DNA of 64,000 nucleotides from the NCBI RefSeq assembly GCF_048323755.1, contig NZ_JBLWFS010000021.1:1-64000 (forward strand), in the 5' to 3' direction. Below, piece by piece: positions 63,023 through 64,000 of this stretch. The translations under genes were made by a program, and so were the position numbers. This stretch comes from Alkalihalobacterium sp048323755 (lineage in GTDB: Bacteria > Bacillota > Bacilli > Bacillales > Bacillaceae_F). Numbering within the stretch: the first letter of the stretch is position 1; every line of letters begins with the position of its first letter. The notes below the pieces were generated by a model. The model saw only the letters and a list, made by a program, of their open reading frames with translations, searched no databases and had not been told where the DNA came from.

Positions 63023-64000
63023 TTAATCGCCCATGTTTTCATTAAGAAATTCTAACATTTGGACCCATGTATCCTTGGCCGCTGTTGCATTGGCTTCTTT
63101 CGTACCGCCAAAAGTCATCGTCATTCCCACGCCCACATTCATATACACATTAGCAGGCAAGTTGACATAACTGTATGGGAAAGATAAAAAATGCCCAGCA
63201 TCTTCATAATATAAATAGCGGTTTCGACAAGAACTATTAGTTGACTTTTTTATTTCTTCTTTCATTATATCTACATATCGTTTTGAAGGCCATAATTGAT
63301 CATCACCTCCTGAAATGAACATTACCGGTATTTTTATAGCTTCAATTGGTATTCTTGCTTCTTGTAAACCATCCTCGTTCTCCAACGTACGATCCCAAAT
63401 GGATAGGTATGATATTGGTTTTTTTAAGACCCAATTTTTAACCATAGAGAACATCGTCGAGAAACGATACGTAAACTTAACCTGTGGAAAGGGTTGCTGA
63501 TTATAGACCCACGCGGTTACAGGAGCAAAAATTCCATTTTTCATACCTGCTGTTACATAAGCACTAGGTGCACCCACAATTATTGATTTATAGTAATCAA
63601 ATGTCGATCCGAGAAGCAAGGCCAGTTCACCACCCCTCGAATAGCCGATTAAACTTATCTCTCCATTTGTTTTAGGGTGTTCATGCAACCAAGTCGTTGC
63701 TTTTTGAAAGTACTCTAATGGGATATTTTCGAGATCTTTCGGTACACCTTCGACACCAAAATAAGGCAGTGCAAAAACAACATACCCTTTAGAAGCTAAT
63801 AAAGCTGCCGCATGTTCCTGCAATCCCCCATCGGAACCACCTAAGATTATAACCGCTGGATATTTGCCTTTTGATTCGGGATAAAACAACGTTCCTTTTA
63901 CCTCTTCATCCTGAATTCCTTCTTTTCTTATTCCCGATTTATAAAAATGGCGAGTAATGGTTACAGAGTCTACCATCTCCCCGTTCTTTAATAAGCTGAG
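63023..64000 (-). CDS. BAAT-type acyl-CoA thioesterase/hydrolase, C-terminal part
   Basis: The frame has no stop before the window edge (LSLLKNGEMVDS upstream of the Met at 63976), so the gene starts outside. The visible 326 residues form an alpha/beta-hydrolase of the bile-acid-CoA N-acyltransferase C-terminal type. The nucleophile elbow is GYSRGG (Ser), GGSDGG forms the oxyanion side, SGGDDQLWPS carries the acid, and EDAGHFLSFPY the His. Bacterial relatives are acyl-CoA thioester hydrolases with an N-terminal Bile_Hydr_Trans domain, presumably beyond 64000. The substrate is unknown. Confidence 0.85.
   Translation of the reverse strand, partial: LSLLKNGEMVDSVTITRHFYKSGIRKEGIQDEEVKGTLFYPESKGKYPAVIILGGSDGGLQEHAAALLASKGYVVFALPYFGVEGVPKDLENIPLEYFQKATTWLHEHPKTNGEISLIGYSRGGELALLLGSTFDYYKSIIVGAPSAYVTAGMKNGIFAPVTAWVYNQQPFPQVKFTYRFSTMFSMVKNWVLKKPISYLSIWDRTLENEDGLQEARIPIEAIKIPVMFISGGDDQLWPSKRYVDIMKEEIKKSTNSSCRNRYLYYEDAGHFLSFPYSYVNLPANVYMNVGVGMTMTFGGTKEANATAAKDTWVQMLEFLNENMGD

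Noticed and set aside
1..64000. CRISPR array or tRNA/rRNA genes
   Set aside because: No regularly spaced identical short repeats with unique spacers, and no cloverleaf or rRNA sequence was recognised. The four-unit arrays at 2242 and 58573 are inverted, not direct.
1..64000. Intact insertion sequence
   Set aside because: No transposase frame with terminal inverted repeats was seen. The dispersed repeats have no coding content.

Overview
The window comes from a low-GC Gram-positive chromosome. Strong AAGGAGG-type ribosome binding sites, frequent TTG/GTG starts, a ComK homologue and several Bacillus house families (YdeI-like, YdhG-like, DUF2200) point to Bacillaceae. The kinds of dispersed short repeats suggest a soil or alkaliphilic Bacillus relative. 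No rRNA, tRNA, CRISPR array, transposase or integrase gene could be supported.

The layout is a dense defence island set in ordinary chromosome. Positions 1-11000 hold the 5' part of a sulfatase gene, an SH3-type protein, a large SF1 helicase-nuclease with a duplicated fragment of itself, a cupredoxin lipoprotein, two XRE regulators (one dead), comK and an HTH protein. Positions 11100-58400 are almost entirely defence-like and mostly on the minus strand. In order they are: HerA plus a frameshifted OLD-type ATPase/TOPRIM nuclease; a CoiA-like nuclease; a LlaJI/BsuMI-like restriction pair (McrB-like ATPase and LlaJI nuclease) with a divergent C5-methyltransferase; a DISARM-like DrmA-DrmB pair followed by a 918-residue protein carrying sigma-70 region 2 and 4 modules; McrBC; a 790-residue HNH nuclease built of internal repeats; a three-gene operon with a GHKL (MORC/Hsp90-like) ATPase; a GmrSD-like DUF262/DUF1524 nuclease; a MazG-like pyrophosphohydrolase coupled to a PLD-helicase; dead fic and rpn genes; a peptidase with a TPR/winged-helix regulator; and a five-gene operon at 49679-58365.

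That five-gene operon is the best candidate for an undescribed system. It encodes a 1335-residue protein with about five HhH/alpha-CTD-like repeats plus a sigma region 4 helix-turn-helix, a half-PLD SF2 helicase, a 57-residue protein missed by simple gene calling, a DndD-like SMC ATPase and a small protein resembling Dnd-associated proteins. No phosphorothioation genes (DndA/B/C) are present. The pairing of a giant RNA-polymerase-like protein with helicases is echoed in the DrmAB operon.

Positions 58400-64000 return to ordinary genes (DUF2200, HhH protein, YdeI-like, iron chaperone, VOC protein, BAAT-type hydrolase) and a decayed polysaccharide deacetylase. Three dispersed repeat families, plus a direct-repeat pair around the dead fic gene, sit at the seams between modules. 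Together with the pseudogenes they suggest that the island is still being rearranged.
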